DNA of 17,194 nucleotides from JAAFJT01 sp043744275 (lineage in GTDB: Bacteria; Bacteroidota; Bacteroidia; Chitinophagales; Saprospiraceae): NCBI GenBank assembly GCA_043744275.1, contig JAYTUY010000197.1, positions 1 to 17,194 on the forward strand, read 5' to 3'. Both the position numbers and the translations under genes were made by a program. This document shows, piece after piece, positions 1 to 6,852 of the stretch; position 1 is the stretch's first letter, and every line of letters starts with the position of its first letter. The notes beneath the pieces are model-generated. The model was not told the DNA's origin and searched no databases. It was given only the letters and a program-made list of their open reading frames with translations.

Positions 1-17
1 TGACAGTATGGACTTCA

Positions 18-440
18 TTAAGTATCCGTGTGCCGAGCGATGGTCACTGAAGTATGCGATAGCTCCGTAGCGAAATTTTTTTTAACATCCGTTTCGTAAT
101 GAGCATTCGCTAAAATAATTAAGCGTTCTAAATAATCAATTGACAATTGCTTCTGACCAACGATGCGCTCTAAATCTGCTACTCGCTTTTGAAGTATTTC
201 CGTCTTTTTTCCTTCGCTTTCCATTTCGACAACCATCCGAGTCCCTTGTTTATGATGAATTGAATAGCGATAAATCCATCTGTAAATAATCGCTTTATTT
301 ATTTCATACAAAGATGACACTTCTCGAATACTTGTCAAACCTTTATCTATATCTGACACAACTTTTTCTTTAAAGGCAGTACTGAAATGTCGAATCTGAC
401 GGATTCTTAATTTACTCTCTGTTGACTGATGAACTGGCAT
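18..440 (-). CDS. IS3-family transposase OrfA (helix-turn-helix, leucine zipper)
   Basis: This 140-residue protein has the layout of IS3-family OrfA, the DNA-binding half of the transposase. Residues about 17-60 (FSTAFKEKVVSDIDKG to IIYRWIYRYS) form the HTH_Tnp_1-like helix-turn-helix, and residues about 76-110 form a leucine-zipper-like coiled coil (KTEILQKRVADLERIVGQK). The segment DVKKNF near residue 120 is typical of OrfA proteins in Bacteroidota just before the OrfA/OrfB junction. In IS3 elements OrfA alone binds the ends, and a -1 frameshift fuses it to the DDE catalytic OrfB, which would lie left of the window. No TACTGAGGGG word occurs here, consistent with a mobile origin. Family assignment is by recognition of motifs, not a search. 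Confidence 0.8.
   Translation of the reverse strand: MPVHQSTESKLRIRQIRHFSTAFKEKVVSDIDKGLTSIREVSSLYEINKAIIYRWIYRYSIHHKQGTRMVVEMESEGKKTEILQKRVADLERIVGQKQLSIDYLERLIILANAHYETDVKKNFATELSHTSVTIARHTDT
76..83 (-). other. Candidate programmed -1 frameshift site
   Basis: The minus strand carries a run of eight A within codons GTT AAA AAA AAT of OrfA. Shifting to -1 there opens a frame that stays open to the window edge, whereas the +1 frame closes at a TGA within about 35 bases. A-runs of this kind direct OrfA-OrfB fusion in IS3 elements. OrfB itself is not visible, so this is inference. Confidence 0.45.
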
Positions 441-474
441 TGTGAATAATGTTTTTATTCTTCGCCCTTTTTTA

Positions 475-494
475 GGTCAACTTATTTCAGGACA
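475..494 (-). repeat. Possible terminal repeat of the IS3 element
   Basis: Read on the minus strand this is TGTCCTGAAATAAGTTGACC, starting with the TG typical of IS3-family ends, placed 35-54 bases upstream of the OrfA start. The matching opposite end lies outside the window, so the call rests on position and the TG end. Confidence 0.35.
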
Positions 495-500
495 AGACAA

Positions 501-577
501 GTTATGAGTTATGAGTTATAAATTATTGATAATCAATTAGTTATAACTTATAACTCATAACTCATAACTCATAACTA
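501..577. repeat. Large inverted repeat made of AGTTATG tandem units
   Basis: Perfect 20-base arms at 501-520 and 549-568 are each built from 7-base AGTTATG-type units. The 28-base spacer holds the palindrome ATTGATAATCAAT at 525-537, so the whole unit could form a long hairpin or cruciform. The right arm continues as further units to 577 and directly touches the yfcE-like stop codon. Read in the sense of that gene it gives stop codons in shifting frames. It may act as a transcription terminator for the gene. Confidence 0.8.
525..537. repeat. Dispersed word TTGATAATCAAT, copy 1
   Basis: ATTGATAATCAAT, a 13-base palindrome around a central A, lies at the centre of the large inverted repeat between the IS and the phosphodiesterase gene. 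Confidence 0.55.
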
Positions 578-1087
578 TTACCTTCCTCTCATTCCCAGTT
601 CAATCACTTCTAAATTTTGAATTTTTCCATTTTCAATATCAAATCGAACGAGGGTTTTGACTTTGTGCCAGCCTTCATTGCCGCAGGCACCGGGATTGAT
701 GTGAATCAAATTCAACTGTTTGTCGGGCATAATTTTGAGAATATGCGAGTGTCCGCAGATAAATAAATCGGGCTTGGTGGCTTTCAATTCTTCTTTTATT
801 CGAGCGGGATATTTGCCTGGATAGCCGCCGATATGGGTCATGAAAACTTCCAAACCATTGGCGTTCCATCTCATATTCTCAGGAAAACGATGTCTAATCT
901 CTTGATTATCAATGTTTCCGAAGACTGCGCGCAAGGGTTTGAACTTTTCGAGGGCTTCGGCGACCCCCTCAGTACCGATGTCGCCAGCGTGCCATATTTC
1001 ATCCACTTCTTTAAAATATTCATAAACTTTGGCATCTAAAAAGCTGTGGGTATCAGACATTAAACCTATTTTCATAATTTTATTCAT
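578..1087 (-). CDS. YfcE/MJ0936-type metallophosphoesterase
   Basis: A 169-residue cytosolic calcineurin-like phosphodiesterase. The metal-binding motifs occur in family order: SDTH (residues 11-14, D-x-H), GDIG (35-38), GNID (58-61), THIGG (84-88) and GHSH (112-115). The family hydrolyses phosphodiesters in a Mn-dependent way; the natural substrate is usually unknown. Length is typical. A second ATG at residue 5 (position 1075) directly precedes the conserved KIGLMSDTH strand and may be the true start. It is divergent from the methyltransferase gene at 1168 with about 80 bases between. Its stop codon abuts the AGTTATG repeat. Residues 39-41 (TEG) are encoded by a copy of the dispersed TACTGAGGGG word. 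The family call is firm; the substrate is unknown. Confidence 0.9.
   Translation of the reverse strand: MNKIMKIGLMSDTHSFLDAKVYEYFKEVDEIWHAGDIGTEGVAEALEKFKPLRAVFGNIDNQEIRHRFPENMRWNANGLEVFMTHIGGYPGKYPARIKEELKATKPDLFICGHSHILKIMPDKQLNLIHINPGACGNEGWHKVKTLVRFDIENGKIQNLEVIELGMRGR
902..913. repeat. Dispersed word TTGATAATCAAT, copy 2
   Basis: The complement TTGATTATCAAT occurs inside the phosphodiesterase gene, encoding its I-D-N-Q stretch. This is the only copy of the word inside a coding region, so it may be coincidental. Confidence 0.35.
963..974 (-). repeat. TACTGAGGGGGT word, copy 1
   Basis: Full consensus with five G, in gene sense, read as G-T-E-G-V in the phosphodiesterase. Confidence 0.85.
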
Positions 1088-1102
1088 TGCGTGTATGGTG
1101 TC

Positions 1103-1127
1103 ACGAATTATACGAATTAACGAATTT
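1103..1127 (+). repeat. Tandem ACGAATTA units
   Basis: Three consecutive units (ACGAATTA, ACGAATTA after one extra T, ACGAATTT) lie in the divergent intergenic region between the phosphodiesterase and methyltransferase genes. No TAnnTTTG box is evident near them. Confidence 0.55.
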
Positions 1128-1167
1128 TACTAATCTACATGTTGACGAAGCAACAAAATACAACATT

Positions 1168-1734
1168 ATGCGAAAATTAAAAATGGAAGAACTCGCAAGG
1201 GTTTCTGTGGAAGAGTTTAAAGACACTGATAAAACGCCTATTGCGGTGGTTTTGGACAATGTTCGTTCGGCTCTCAACATCGGTTCAGCGTTCAGGACGG
1301 CGGATGCTTTTGCTTGTGAGGAAGTGATTTTATGCGGCATTACGGCGCAACCGCCGCATCGAGAAATCCTTAAAACGGCACTCGGCTCTACTGAAAGTGT
1401 GGCGTGGCGGCATTTTGATGACACTCCAACAGCCCTCGAAACGCTTCGTACTGAGGGGTATGTTTTAGTGGCTGTTGAGCAAGCAGAGAGCCCTGTTTTG
1501 TTACAAAATATTCACAATCAACCTTTTATAAATAAAAAATTTGCGCTTATATTTGGCAATGAGGTAGATGGCGTCTGTGAGGAAGCGATGGCAATGGCAG
1601 ATTTTGTCGTCGAAATTCCGCAATATGGCACTAAACATTCTTTGAATATTTCGGTTTCTATAGGTATCGTTGTTTGGGAATTTTTGAAGGGAATAAGAAA
1701 ATTAGGAATTAGGATTTTGGAATTAGGAATTTAG
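1168..1734 (+). CDS. TrmH-family (SpoU) RNA 2'-O-ribose methyltransferase
   Basis: A 188-residue SPOUT-fold enzyme expected to methylate the 2'-OH of a tRNA or rRNA ribose using S-adenosylmethionine. The three family motifs are present: motif 1 at residues 28-48 (LDNVRSALNIGSAFRTAD), motif 2 at about 125-136 (FALIFGNEVDGV) and motif 3 at about 150-174 (IPQYGTKHSLNISVSIGIV), which forms the trefoil-knot cofactor site. The ATG at 1168 is chosen because upstream codons run through the ACGAATTA repeat and look non-coding. The last residues, about KLGIRILELGI, are encoded by an AATTAGGA tandem repeat that also supplies the stop, so the original C-terminus was probably shorter. Which RNA is modified cannot be told. 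Confidence 0.9.
   Translation: MRKLKMEELARVSVEEFKDTDKTPIAVVLDNVRSALNIGSAFRTADAFACEEVILCGITAQPPHREILKTALGSTESVAWRHFDDTPTALETLRTEGYVLVAVEQAESPVLLQNIHNQPFINKKFALIFGNEVDGVCEEAMAMADFVVEIPQYGTKHSLNISVSIGIVVWEFLKGIRKLGIRILELGI
1449..1459 (+). repeat. TACTGAGGGGT word, copy 2
   Basis: Four-G form in gene sense, read as R-T-E-G-Y in the TrmH-family gene. Confidence 0.85.
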
Positions 1735-1740
1735 AATTTA
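1699..1740 (+). repeat. AATTAGGA tandem repeat at the end of the methyltransferase gene
   Basis: Several imperfect AATTAGGA units overlap the last eleven codons of the upstream gene and contain its TAG stop. TAG occurs in every unit, so the array stops translation in more than one frame. Confidence 0.7.
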
Positions 1741-1788
1741 ACAATTGAACTTAAATTGCGGAACTGGCGTTTTGCACTACATTTTGTG

Positions 1789-2763
1789 ATGAAAAAACAA
1801 ACACTCCTTTATTTAACCACCATTTTATTGGCTGTTGGCTGCGTGCCTAAGCAGAAATATGATTCACTTGTGATGTCAAGAAATACTTTGCAAAAAGAGT
1901 ATGACCTCATGTACAATGCACGAAGGGAGCGGCAAGTGTATGCAGATAGTGTCGTTCGGCTGAATGCGAACCTCTCGGATGTCCATTCTGAAGTGGAAGT
2001 TTGGAAAAATCGCTATCAAAGTATCAACACCACTTATGAAGAAGTGAAAAAAGAGGTGGCTGCCGTTCGTCTTCAAAATGAGCAGTTGCTCTCGACGGCT
2101 TCCTCGAATAATGATGTTTTGAGAAAAGAGATTTCTGATAGACTTCGTGAGCTTGATGCGAGAGAGAAAGATTTGCGTAAATTGGAAGAGGAAATGAAAT
2201 CCAGCCAAGGAACTATTGGCGATTTGAAGAAATATTTGAATGAAAAAGAGCTAAAGGTGAAGCAATTGAGCGATGCATTGAATCAAAAGGATGCTCAAAT
2301 GACGGATTTGCGCTCAAAAATCGCTGAAATACTGAGGGGGTTCAATACGGGCGAACTGACGGTGCTTCAAGAAAACGGTAAAATATATGTGGCTCTTTCC
2401 GATAATTTGCTGTTTGCAAAAGGCAGTAGTCAAATCAATCCACGTGGTTTGGATGCCATCAAAAAATTGGCTTCGGCACTCAACACAACGACAGAAGTGG
2501 ACATTGAAGTAGAAGGACATACCGACTCGGATGGCTCAGCGGAGAGCAATTGGTCGCTTTCAACATCGCGGGCATTGAGCGTGGTAAAAGTGTTGACATT
2601 AAATAAAGTTGACCCTAAACGCATCATTGCTTCGGGTCGAGCTTTTTATTTGCCGATAGCTCCAAATGATACCGAAGTGAATAAGTCGAAAAATCGCAGA
2701 ACTGAGATAATTCTCTCCCCAAAGCTCGATGAACTATATAATATTATAAAATCAGATAAATAA
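1789..2763 (+). CDS. OmpA-domain lipoprotein with long coiled coil
   Basis: A 324-residue outer-membrane-associated protein that should hold the membrane to peptidoglycan. Residues 1-18 are a lipoprotein signal peptide ending in the lipobox LAVGC, with Cys18 the lipidated residue. Residues about 25-190 are charged heptad-rich coiled coil. Residues about 200-320 are an OmpA C-terminal domain with VEGHTDSDGSAESNWSLS, followed by SRA and the closing NRRTEI. The ATG at 1789 is chosen over an in-frame codon at 1756 because it directly starts the signal peptide. It is followed by a strong terminator hairpin, so it probably ends a transcript. The family is common in Bacteroidota. One TACTGAGGGGGT copy encodes I-L-R-G-F between the coiled coil and the OmpA domain. 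Confidence 0.9.
   Translation: MKKQTLLYLTTILLAVGCVPKQKYDSLVMSRNTLQKEYDLMYNARRERQVYADSVVRLNANLSDVHSEVEVWKNRYQSINTTYEEVKKEVAAVRLQNEQLLSTASSNNDVLRKEISDRLRELDAREKDLRKLEEEMKSSQGTIGDLKKYLNEKELKVKQLSDALNQKDAQMTDLRSKIAEILRGFNTGELTVLQENGKIYVALSDNLLFAKGSSQINPRGLDAIKKLASALNTTTEVDIEVEGHTDSDGSAESNWSLSTSRALSVVKVLTLNKVDPKRIIASGRAFYLPIAPNDTEVNKSKNRRTEIILSPKLDELYNIIKSDK
2330..2341 (+). repeat. TACTGAGGGGGT word, copy 3
   Basis: Five-G form in gene sense, read as ATA CTG AGG GGG (I-L-R-G) in the linker of the OmpA-domain protein. Confidence 0.85.
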
Positions 2764-2815
2764 TCTACTGTTAGTCATTGCATTAAAATTCTTATTTGTA
2801 TGAATAATTGCATCC

Positions 2816-2857
2816 AAACTCTTTGAAAGTTTCTAACTTTCGGGGAGTTTTATTTTT
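2816..2857 (+). terminator. Intrinsic terminator after the OmpA-domain gene
   Basis: Two nested stems are separated by a symmetric 3x3 internal loop. The outer stem pairs AAACTC (2816-2821) with GAGTTT (2845-2850), and the inner stem pairs GAAAGTT (2825-2831) with AACTTTC (2835-2841) around a TCT loop. A T-rich tail (TATTTTT) follows. Confidence 0.75.
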
Positions 2858-2889
2858 GAGTTCATTATCACAATTTTAATAACATCGTC

Positions 2890-3288
2890 TTGAAAAAACT
2901 GGTCTTAATATCCGTAATCGCCTCACTACTGGCTTTGAATAGCTGCAATGAAAATCCTTACAAACAAGGTAAACTTTATTACACATCGGCTTGCGGCAAT
3001 TGCCATATGGAAAATGGCGAAGGACTGAGGGGCTTGATTCCGCCCTTGGCTAAAGCAGATTATTTGTCAAAAAATCGCGGCGATATACCCTGCGCGATTC
3101 GCAAAGGCTTGAAAGGCAAAATTGTCATCAATGGTGTAGAATATGGTCAACAGGAGATGTTAGCCATATCAAAATTGTCGGAATTTGAAATAGCCAATAT
3201 TTTAAATTACATCGGCACCTCATGGGGCAATAATGAAAAACTATGGACAGCAGATGAGGTTCGGGCAGGATTGGATAAATGCCCTTGA
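2890..3288 (+). CDS. Small lipoprotein cytochrome c
   Basis: A 132-residue class I-like mono-heme cytochrome c. Residues 1-19 form a lipoprotein signal peptide with lipobox LNSC (Cys19). The heme-attachment motif CGNCH lies at 35-39 and Met90 (GQQEM) is a plausible distal ligand. Cys68 and Cys131 could form a disulphide. It is likely an outward-facing, membrane-anchored electron carrier of the periplasm. The start codon is TTG: no ATG precedes the signal peptide and KKLVLISV follows immediately. It stands alone between the OmpA terminator and the cotH promoter region. The redox partner is unknown. A GACTGAGGGGC variant of the dispersed word encodes G-L-R-G-L just after the heme motif. Confidence 0.85.
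   Translation: MKKLVLISVIASLLALNSCNENPYKQGKLYYTSACGNCHMENGEGLRGLIPPLAKADYLSKNRGDIPCAIRKGLKGKIVINGVEYGQQEMLAISKLSEFEIANILNYIGTSWGNNEKLWTADEVRAGLDKCP
3023..3033 (+). repeat. Variant GACTGAGGGGC, copy 4
   Basis: The core ACTGAGGGG is kept but both flanks differ (G and C instead of T and T). Read as G-L-R-G-L in the cytochrome. Likely a decayed copy, or chance. Confidence 0.5.
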
Positions 3289-3311
3289 TATTGTTATAAA
3301 TATACTTTTTA

Positions 3312-3343
3312 TTGACAATATACGTTAAAATGGCATAATTTTG
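3312..3343 (+). promoter_or_regulatory. Candidate Bacteroidota promoter for the first cotH-like gene
   Basis: TTG at 3312-3314 and TAATTTTG at 3336-3343 (fits TAnnTTTG) are 21 bases apart, matching the sigma-ABfr-type consensus. The box lies about 100 bases upstream of the chosen ATG at 3447. Confidence 0.45.
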
Positions 3344-3389
3344 TGTGTAAAAAAAGAATAATTTATTTCTAACTCAACCATGTAATACT

Positions 3390-3401
3390 TTGATAATCAA
3401 T
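3390..3401. repeat. Dispersed word TTGATAATCAAT, copy 3
   Basis: Located in the 5' leader of the first cotH-like gene, 47 bases downstream of the candidate -7 box and 45 bases upstream of the ATG. Confidence 0.5.
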
Positions 3402-3446
3402 CATTTACAAATTAAAGCATCTCTTTTACCGAATACAAATTTCAAA

Positions 3447-5057
3447 ATGAGAAATTTAACTACTCTAATTTTCCTCTGCTTTACCGCCTTCAATCTTTCC
3501 GCTCAAAAAACAGGCGACCTCTTTGACGCTTCATACGTCCATGATATTCGATTCACTTTTGAGCAAAAAAATTGGGTAGAGCAGCTTGATTCGCTTCGCC
3601 TCAATGGCGATGAAATGTTGCTCGGCAAAGTCATAATCGACGGCACGACTTACGATAAAGTAGGCATCACTTACGCTCATACGCCTACATACATGACGGC
3701 GGGCAAGCGCAATCCTTGGTATGTGAAGCTGAATTATATTGATAAAAAGCAAAATCATCAAGGCTATAAAGCTTTCACGATTTCGCAAGCTCTTCGTGAC
3801 CCCAGCATGGTGCGCGAGGTTTTGGGCTACGAAATGGCTCGAAAATATATGCCCACGCCCTTAGCCAATCACGTCAATTTGACGGTAAATGGTGAAAATC
3901 GGGGTGTTCATGTCAATGTTGAAGCCATTAATGAAGATTTTTTACAGAAAAACTTCCAAAATACTGAGGGGGTATTTTTCCGCTGCGTGCCTGATACTCG
4001 GACTGAAATCAAGGGTGAATGCGAGCATATTTATGGCGCATTGAAACCTCAAAAAGATGTGCGTTGCATGATGGTCAATTTTGATATGCTTTCAAAAGCT
4101 GGTTGGGATGACTTGATTGAATTGACTCGCGTTTTGAATGAAGAGCCGAACAATATTTCAAGAGTACTGAACCTCGACCGCACTTTATGGTTCTTGGCGT
4201 TTAATAATGTAGTCGTTAATTTGAATAGTTACTACGGGCAATTTAGTGGAAATTATTATTTATATCGTGATAAAAACAATCAATTCAATTTTATTCCAAC
4301 AGAATTAAACTTGATTTTCGGTAGTATAAAAAATACCACGGGCAATTCAGATTTGGATTTAACAGGCTTGACAACCCTCGATCCGATGTTGCATATTGAC
4401 AATGCTGCCAAGCCCTTGATTTCACAACTCCTTAAAAATCAAGACATTAAGAAGATATATTTTGCTCATATCAGGCAAATACTGGCTGATTGGTTTGAAA
4501 ATGATTTGTACAAACGCAGAGCAGAAGCTTTGCAAAAAATGATTACACCTTTTTATGAGCAAGATAAAACGCCGCCTTATCAAGTCGTTGATTTCAAACG
4601 CAGCTTGACGGAAACAGTGGGCAGCGTCACTAAAATACCGGGCATTGTAGAGCTGATGATGGCGCGGACAAAATATTTAAGAAAGCATCCAGACATGCTC
4701 GTTGTGCCACCAGTGGTGTCGGAAGTAACTTTTTCAAATCGTCAAAAATTCTCAAATCAGACGATTACGGAGTTTCATATCAAGGCAAAAGTGGATAAAT
4801 TCCCTCGCAGGATTCGCTTATTTTATCGCCCTACAGGTTCGACGGGTACTTATACCGAGCTACAAATGTTGGACGATGGCAAAAGCCACGATGTAGAAGC
4901 AGGCGATAAAATATTCGGTGCTGCCATCAATCCGATGGGCAAATTCACAGGCATCGAGTACTATATTATTGCAGAAAATGCGGCAGCCGCTACCTTTTAT
5001 CCAACCAATTATATAGCTGAAAAAGCTAAAATGACCATCGAAGAACTTAATAAATAG
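3447..5057 (+). CDS. Secreted CotH-family protein, probable pseudokinase
   Basis: A 536-residue exported protein with a signal peptide (residues 1-20, ending NLSAQ). The CotH domain spans about 30-430 and is clearly homologous to the next gene (shared DIRFTF/EIRLTF, RDPSMVRE, YMPTP, LTRVLN). A C-terminal beta domain (about 435-525) carries MLDDGKSHDVEAGDKIFG and YYIIAEN, a common partner of CotH domains. The ATG at 3447 is chosen because it begins the signal peptide. Three positions conserved in active CotH proteins and kept in the paralogue are lost: the RYKGNSS segment reads TYAHTPT, NLDSY is NLNSY (Asn260), and MWDLN is PTELN (Thr285-Glu286). CotH proteins are atypical protein kinases; this copy is inferred to be catalytically weak or dead. 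It is followed by a large inverted repeat. Confidence 0.85.
   Translation: MRNLTTLIFLCFTAFNLSAQKTGDLFDASYVHDIRFTFEQKNWVEQLDSLRLNGDEMLLGKVIIDGTTYDKVGITYAHTPTYMTAGKRNPWYVKLNYIDKKQNHQGYKAFTISQALRDPSMVREVLGYEMARKYMPTPLANHVNLTVNGENRGVHVNVEAINEDFLQKNFQNTEGVFFRCVPDTRTEIKGECEHIYGALKPQKDVRCMMVNFDMLSKAGWDDLIELTRVLNEEPNNISRVLNLDRTLWFLAFNNVVVNLNSYYGQFSGNYYLYRDKNNQFNFIPTELNLIFGSIKNTTGNSDLDLTGLTTLDPMLHIDNAAKPLISQLLKNQDIKKIYFAHIRQILADWFENDLYKRRAEALQKMITPFYEQDKTPPYQVVDFKRSLTETVGSVTKIPGIVELMMARTKYLRKHPDMLVVPPVVSEVTFSNRQKFSNQTITEFHIKAKVDKFPRRIRLFYRPTGSTGTYTELQMLDDGKSHDVEAGDKIFGAAINPMGKFTGIEYYIIAENAAAATFYPTNYIAEKAKMTIEELNK
3962..3973 (+). repeat. TACTGAGGGGGT word, copy 5
   Basis: Five-G form in gene sense, read as N-T-E-G-V-F in the first CotH-like protein; the paralogue lacks the word at the equivalent place. 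Confidence 0.85.
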
Positions 5058-5189
5058 TGAAAAGATAATAGTGAAAAGTGAAAAACGAAAAGTGAAAAGT
5101 TGAAGCACAGCTTTTCACTTTTCGTTTTTCACTTTTCGTTTTTCACTTTTCGTTTTTCACTTTTCGTTTTTCACTTTTCACTTTTCACT
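5055..5189. repeat. AAAAGTG/AAAACG tandem repeat forming a large inverted repeat between the cotH-like genes
   Basis: AGTGAAA-type and AACGAAA-type 7-base units start at the TAG stop of the upstream gene. The segments 5073-5099 and 5111-5137 are perfect 27-base inverted arms around an 11-base loop, and the right-hand array continues to 5189. The structure could fold as a long hairpin that terminates or attenuates transcription between the two genes. Confidence 0.85.
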
Positions 5190-5198
5190 AAGCAAGCT

Positions 5199-6758
5199 AT
5201 GTTTCAAAGAATCTTTACAATCCTCTCATTATCAATCGTTTATACATTTTCTTTTGCTCAAAGTTTGTACAATCCTACGAGCATTAAGGAAATACGGCTC
5301 ACGTTTAAAAACAACGATTGGGATAAATATCTTGACTCCGTAAAAAAAGCGGGCAGTGACTCTCGACTCAAAGGAACGATGGCTATCGACGGTCAAAAAT
5401 TTGAAAATATAGGGGCGCGCTATAAAGGCAATTCCTCTTATTTTGGCTCTCGCAAAAAAGGCAATATCAAGTTGCCTTTTAATATCAAATTAGATAAAAA
5501 ACAGAAAATTGAGGGCAAATACGAAACGCTGAAACTGAGCAATGTCAATCGTGACCCCAGCTTCGTGCGTGAGATGCTGAGTTACGAAATTGTAAGCTCA
5601 TATATGCCGACCCCTCAGTGTAATTTCGCAAAAGTGTATGTCAACGACAAATATTTAGGGCTATATAATAATGTGGAATCCATCAACGACGATTTTTTGA
5701 AAAATCAGTTTGGTAAAAATGGTTGGTTGGTCAAATGCGACCCTGATTGGACAGCGGTTGAACCTAAAAACTGCCCCAAAGGCGACAAGGCTTCGCTCAT
5801 GTATTTGGGGGAAGATTCAACTTGCTACAAAGCATTTTATGAAGTTGATAAAGACGGTAGCTGGCATGATTTCATCAATATGACGCGTGTTTTGAACCTT
5901 GAACCTGAAAAAATTGAACGATTTTTGAATGTTGACCAAGTGTTATGGATGCTTGCTCTTAATTCAGTTATGGTCAATTTGGATAGTTACACAGGTATTT
6001 TTTCTCATAATTATTATCTCTATCGCATTGCCGACGGACGTTTTACGCCTTTGATGTGGGATTTGAATTTGTCATTTGGCGCGTTCAGTATGCCAGGCGT
6101 TGAAATGAGCAAGCTCGATCCATTTTTTTATCAAAATGATGCGAAGCGACCTTTGATTTCAAAATTGTTGAATACGCCCATGTATCGCAAGATATATGCA
6201 GCGCATATCAAAACGATTTTGGCTGATTGGTTTCAAAATGAAAAATATTTGAAAAGAGCTAAAGAAATAGCACAATTCATTGATAGTCAAGTCAATGAAG
6301 ATAAAAATAAACACTATACGTATGAAGATTTCAAAAAAAATATGGCTTCTACTGTCAGTGAAATGGTGGATGGTAAAGAAGTTTCAAAAATAATAGGCAT
6401 CGAAGAATTGATGAAAACACGAACGGATTTTTTAACACATTTTCCACCTTTTCAAAAACCTACACCTAAAATTGAAGGGCAGCCGACCCCCTCAGTATCG
6501 GGCGATAAAACGAGCATAAAAGTGAAGGCGAGCGGTGCAGTACGAGTTTGGTGTCTTTTCCGAAATGATAAAAATGCCGCTTATCGCTACTTGCCCATGC
6601 TCGATGATGGGCAGCACAATGATGATGCGGCAGGCGATGGTGTTTGGGGTGTTGTATTTGATAAAAAAATTGGGCAGTATTATATTATTGCAGAGAATGA
6701 AGAGGCGGTTAGTTTGTTGCCTGAACGCGGTGGGAAAGAGTTTTTTGAGATAAAGTAG
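5199..6758 (+). CDS. Secreted CotH-family protein kinase-like protein
   Basis: A 519-residue exported protein with a signal peptide (residues 1-21, SFAQ). The CotH domain covers about 25-420 and retains the family hallmarks: GARYKGNSSY (72-81), NRDPSFVRE (117-125), NLDSY with Asp262, and MWDLN with Asp288. CotH enzymes use ATP to phosphorylate extracellular or spore-coat proteins; in Bacteroidota the substrate is generally unknown. The C-terminal domain repeats the MLDDGQHNDDAAGDGVWG pattern of its neighbour. The reading frame is open back to a TTG at 5100, but those codons only read the repeat as alternating F/S/L residues, so the ATG at 5199 is preferred. It is a tandem paralogue of the upstream gene. 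It carries one full and one variant copy of the dispersed word. Confidence 0.87.
   Translation: MFQRIFTILSLSIVYTFSFAQSLYNPTSIKEIRLTFKNNDWDKYLDSVKKAGSDSRLKGTMAIDGQKFENIGARYKGNSSYFGSRKKGNIKLPFNIKLDKKQKIEGKYETLKLSNVNRDPSFVREMLSYEIVSSYMPTPQCNFAKVYVNDKYLGLYNNVESINDDFLKNQFGKNGWLVKCDPDWTAVEPKNCPKGDKASLMYLGEDSTCYKAFYEVDKDGSWHDFINMTRVLNLEPEKIERFLNVDQVLWMLALNSVMVNLDSYTGIFSHNYYLYRIADGRFTPLMWDLNLSFGAFSMPGVEMSKLDPFFYQNDAKRPLISKLLNTPMYRKIYAAHIKTILADWFQNEKYLKRAKEIAQFIDSQVNEDKNKHYTYEDFKKNMASTVSEMVDGKEVSKIIGIEELMKTRTDFLTHFPPFQKPTPKIEGQPTPSVSGDKTSIKVKASGAVRVWCLFRNDKNAAYRYLPMLDDGQHNDDAAGDGVWGVVFDKKIGQYYIIAENEEAVSLLPERGGKEFFEIK
5610..5620 (-). repeat. Variant CACTGAGGGGT, copy 6
   Basis: Core plus the 3' T are kept; the first base is C instead of T. 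Antisense to the gene, read as T-P-Q-C. Confidence 0.6.
6486..6497 (-). repeat. TACTGAGGGGGT word, copy 7
   Basis: Five-G form, antisense to the gene, read as P-T-P-S-V-S at the junction between the CotH domain and the C-terminal beta domain. Confidence 0.85.
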
Positions 6759-6781
6759 TGACAAAGCTTATTGCCACTTTT
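6758..6781 (+). terminator. Weak hairpin after the second cotH-like gene
   Basis: GTGACAA pairs with TTGCCAC (one A-C mismatch) around AGCTTA, directly followed by four T. The stem starts at the last base of the stop codon. Modest stability, so tentative. Confidence 0.4.
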
Positions 6782-6822
6782 AGTAAATAAAAATAATCAA
6801 TAATCCTACTAAAAAAAAATAC

Positions 6823-6830
6823 TAACTTTG
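6823..6830 (+). promoter_or_regulatory. Candidate -7 box of the ATPase/TOPRIM cassette
   Basis: TAACTTTG fits TAnnTTTG and lies 22 bases before the ATG at 6853. No clear TTG -33 element stands at the usual distance. It would drive both genes of the cassette independently of the cotH-like genes. Confidence 0.45.
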
Positions 6831-6852
6831 CAGGAAGTCAAAATCATAAAAA

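Larger units (their letters stand above)
1..494 (-). mobile_element. IS3-family insertion sequence, left part cut by the window edge
   Basis: The segment contains a complete IS3-type OrfA on the minus strand, an A-run suited to -1 frameshifting near its end, and an open -1 frame that continues to the window edge as expected for OrfB. A plausible terminal repeat beginning TG lies upstream of OrfA at 475-494. The other terminus and any target duplication are outside the window, so intactness cannot be judged. Confidence 0.6.

Noticed and set aside
1101..1424. Open frame antisense to the methyltransferase gene
   Set aside because: It overlaps conserved SpoU motifs on the other strand and has no recognisable domain, so it is a shadow frame.
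3288..3321. Inverted repeat ATATTGT/ACAATAT after the cytochrome gene
   Set aside because: The stem is 7 base pairs of AT-rich sequence with a 20-base loop, too weak to call a terminator.
3390..3446. Coding extension of the first cotH-like gene from TTG 3390
   Set aside because: The ATG at 3447 directly begins the signal peptide, and the upstream start would sit in the TTGATAATCAAT word.
5100..5198. Coding extension of the second cotH-like gene from TTG 5100, rich in F, S and L
   Set aside because: It only translates the tandem repeat; the ATG at 5199 starts a clean signal peptide.
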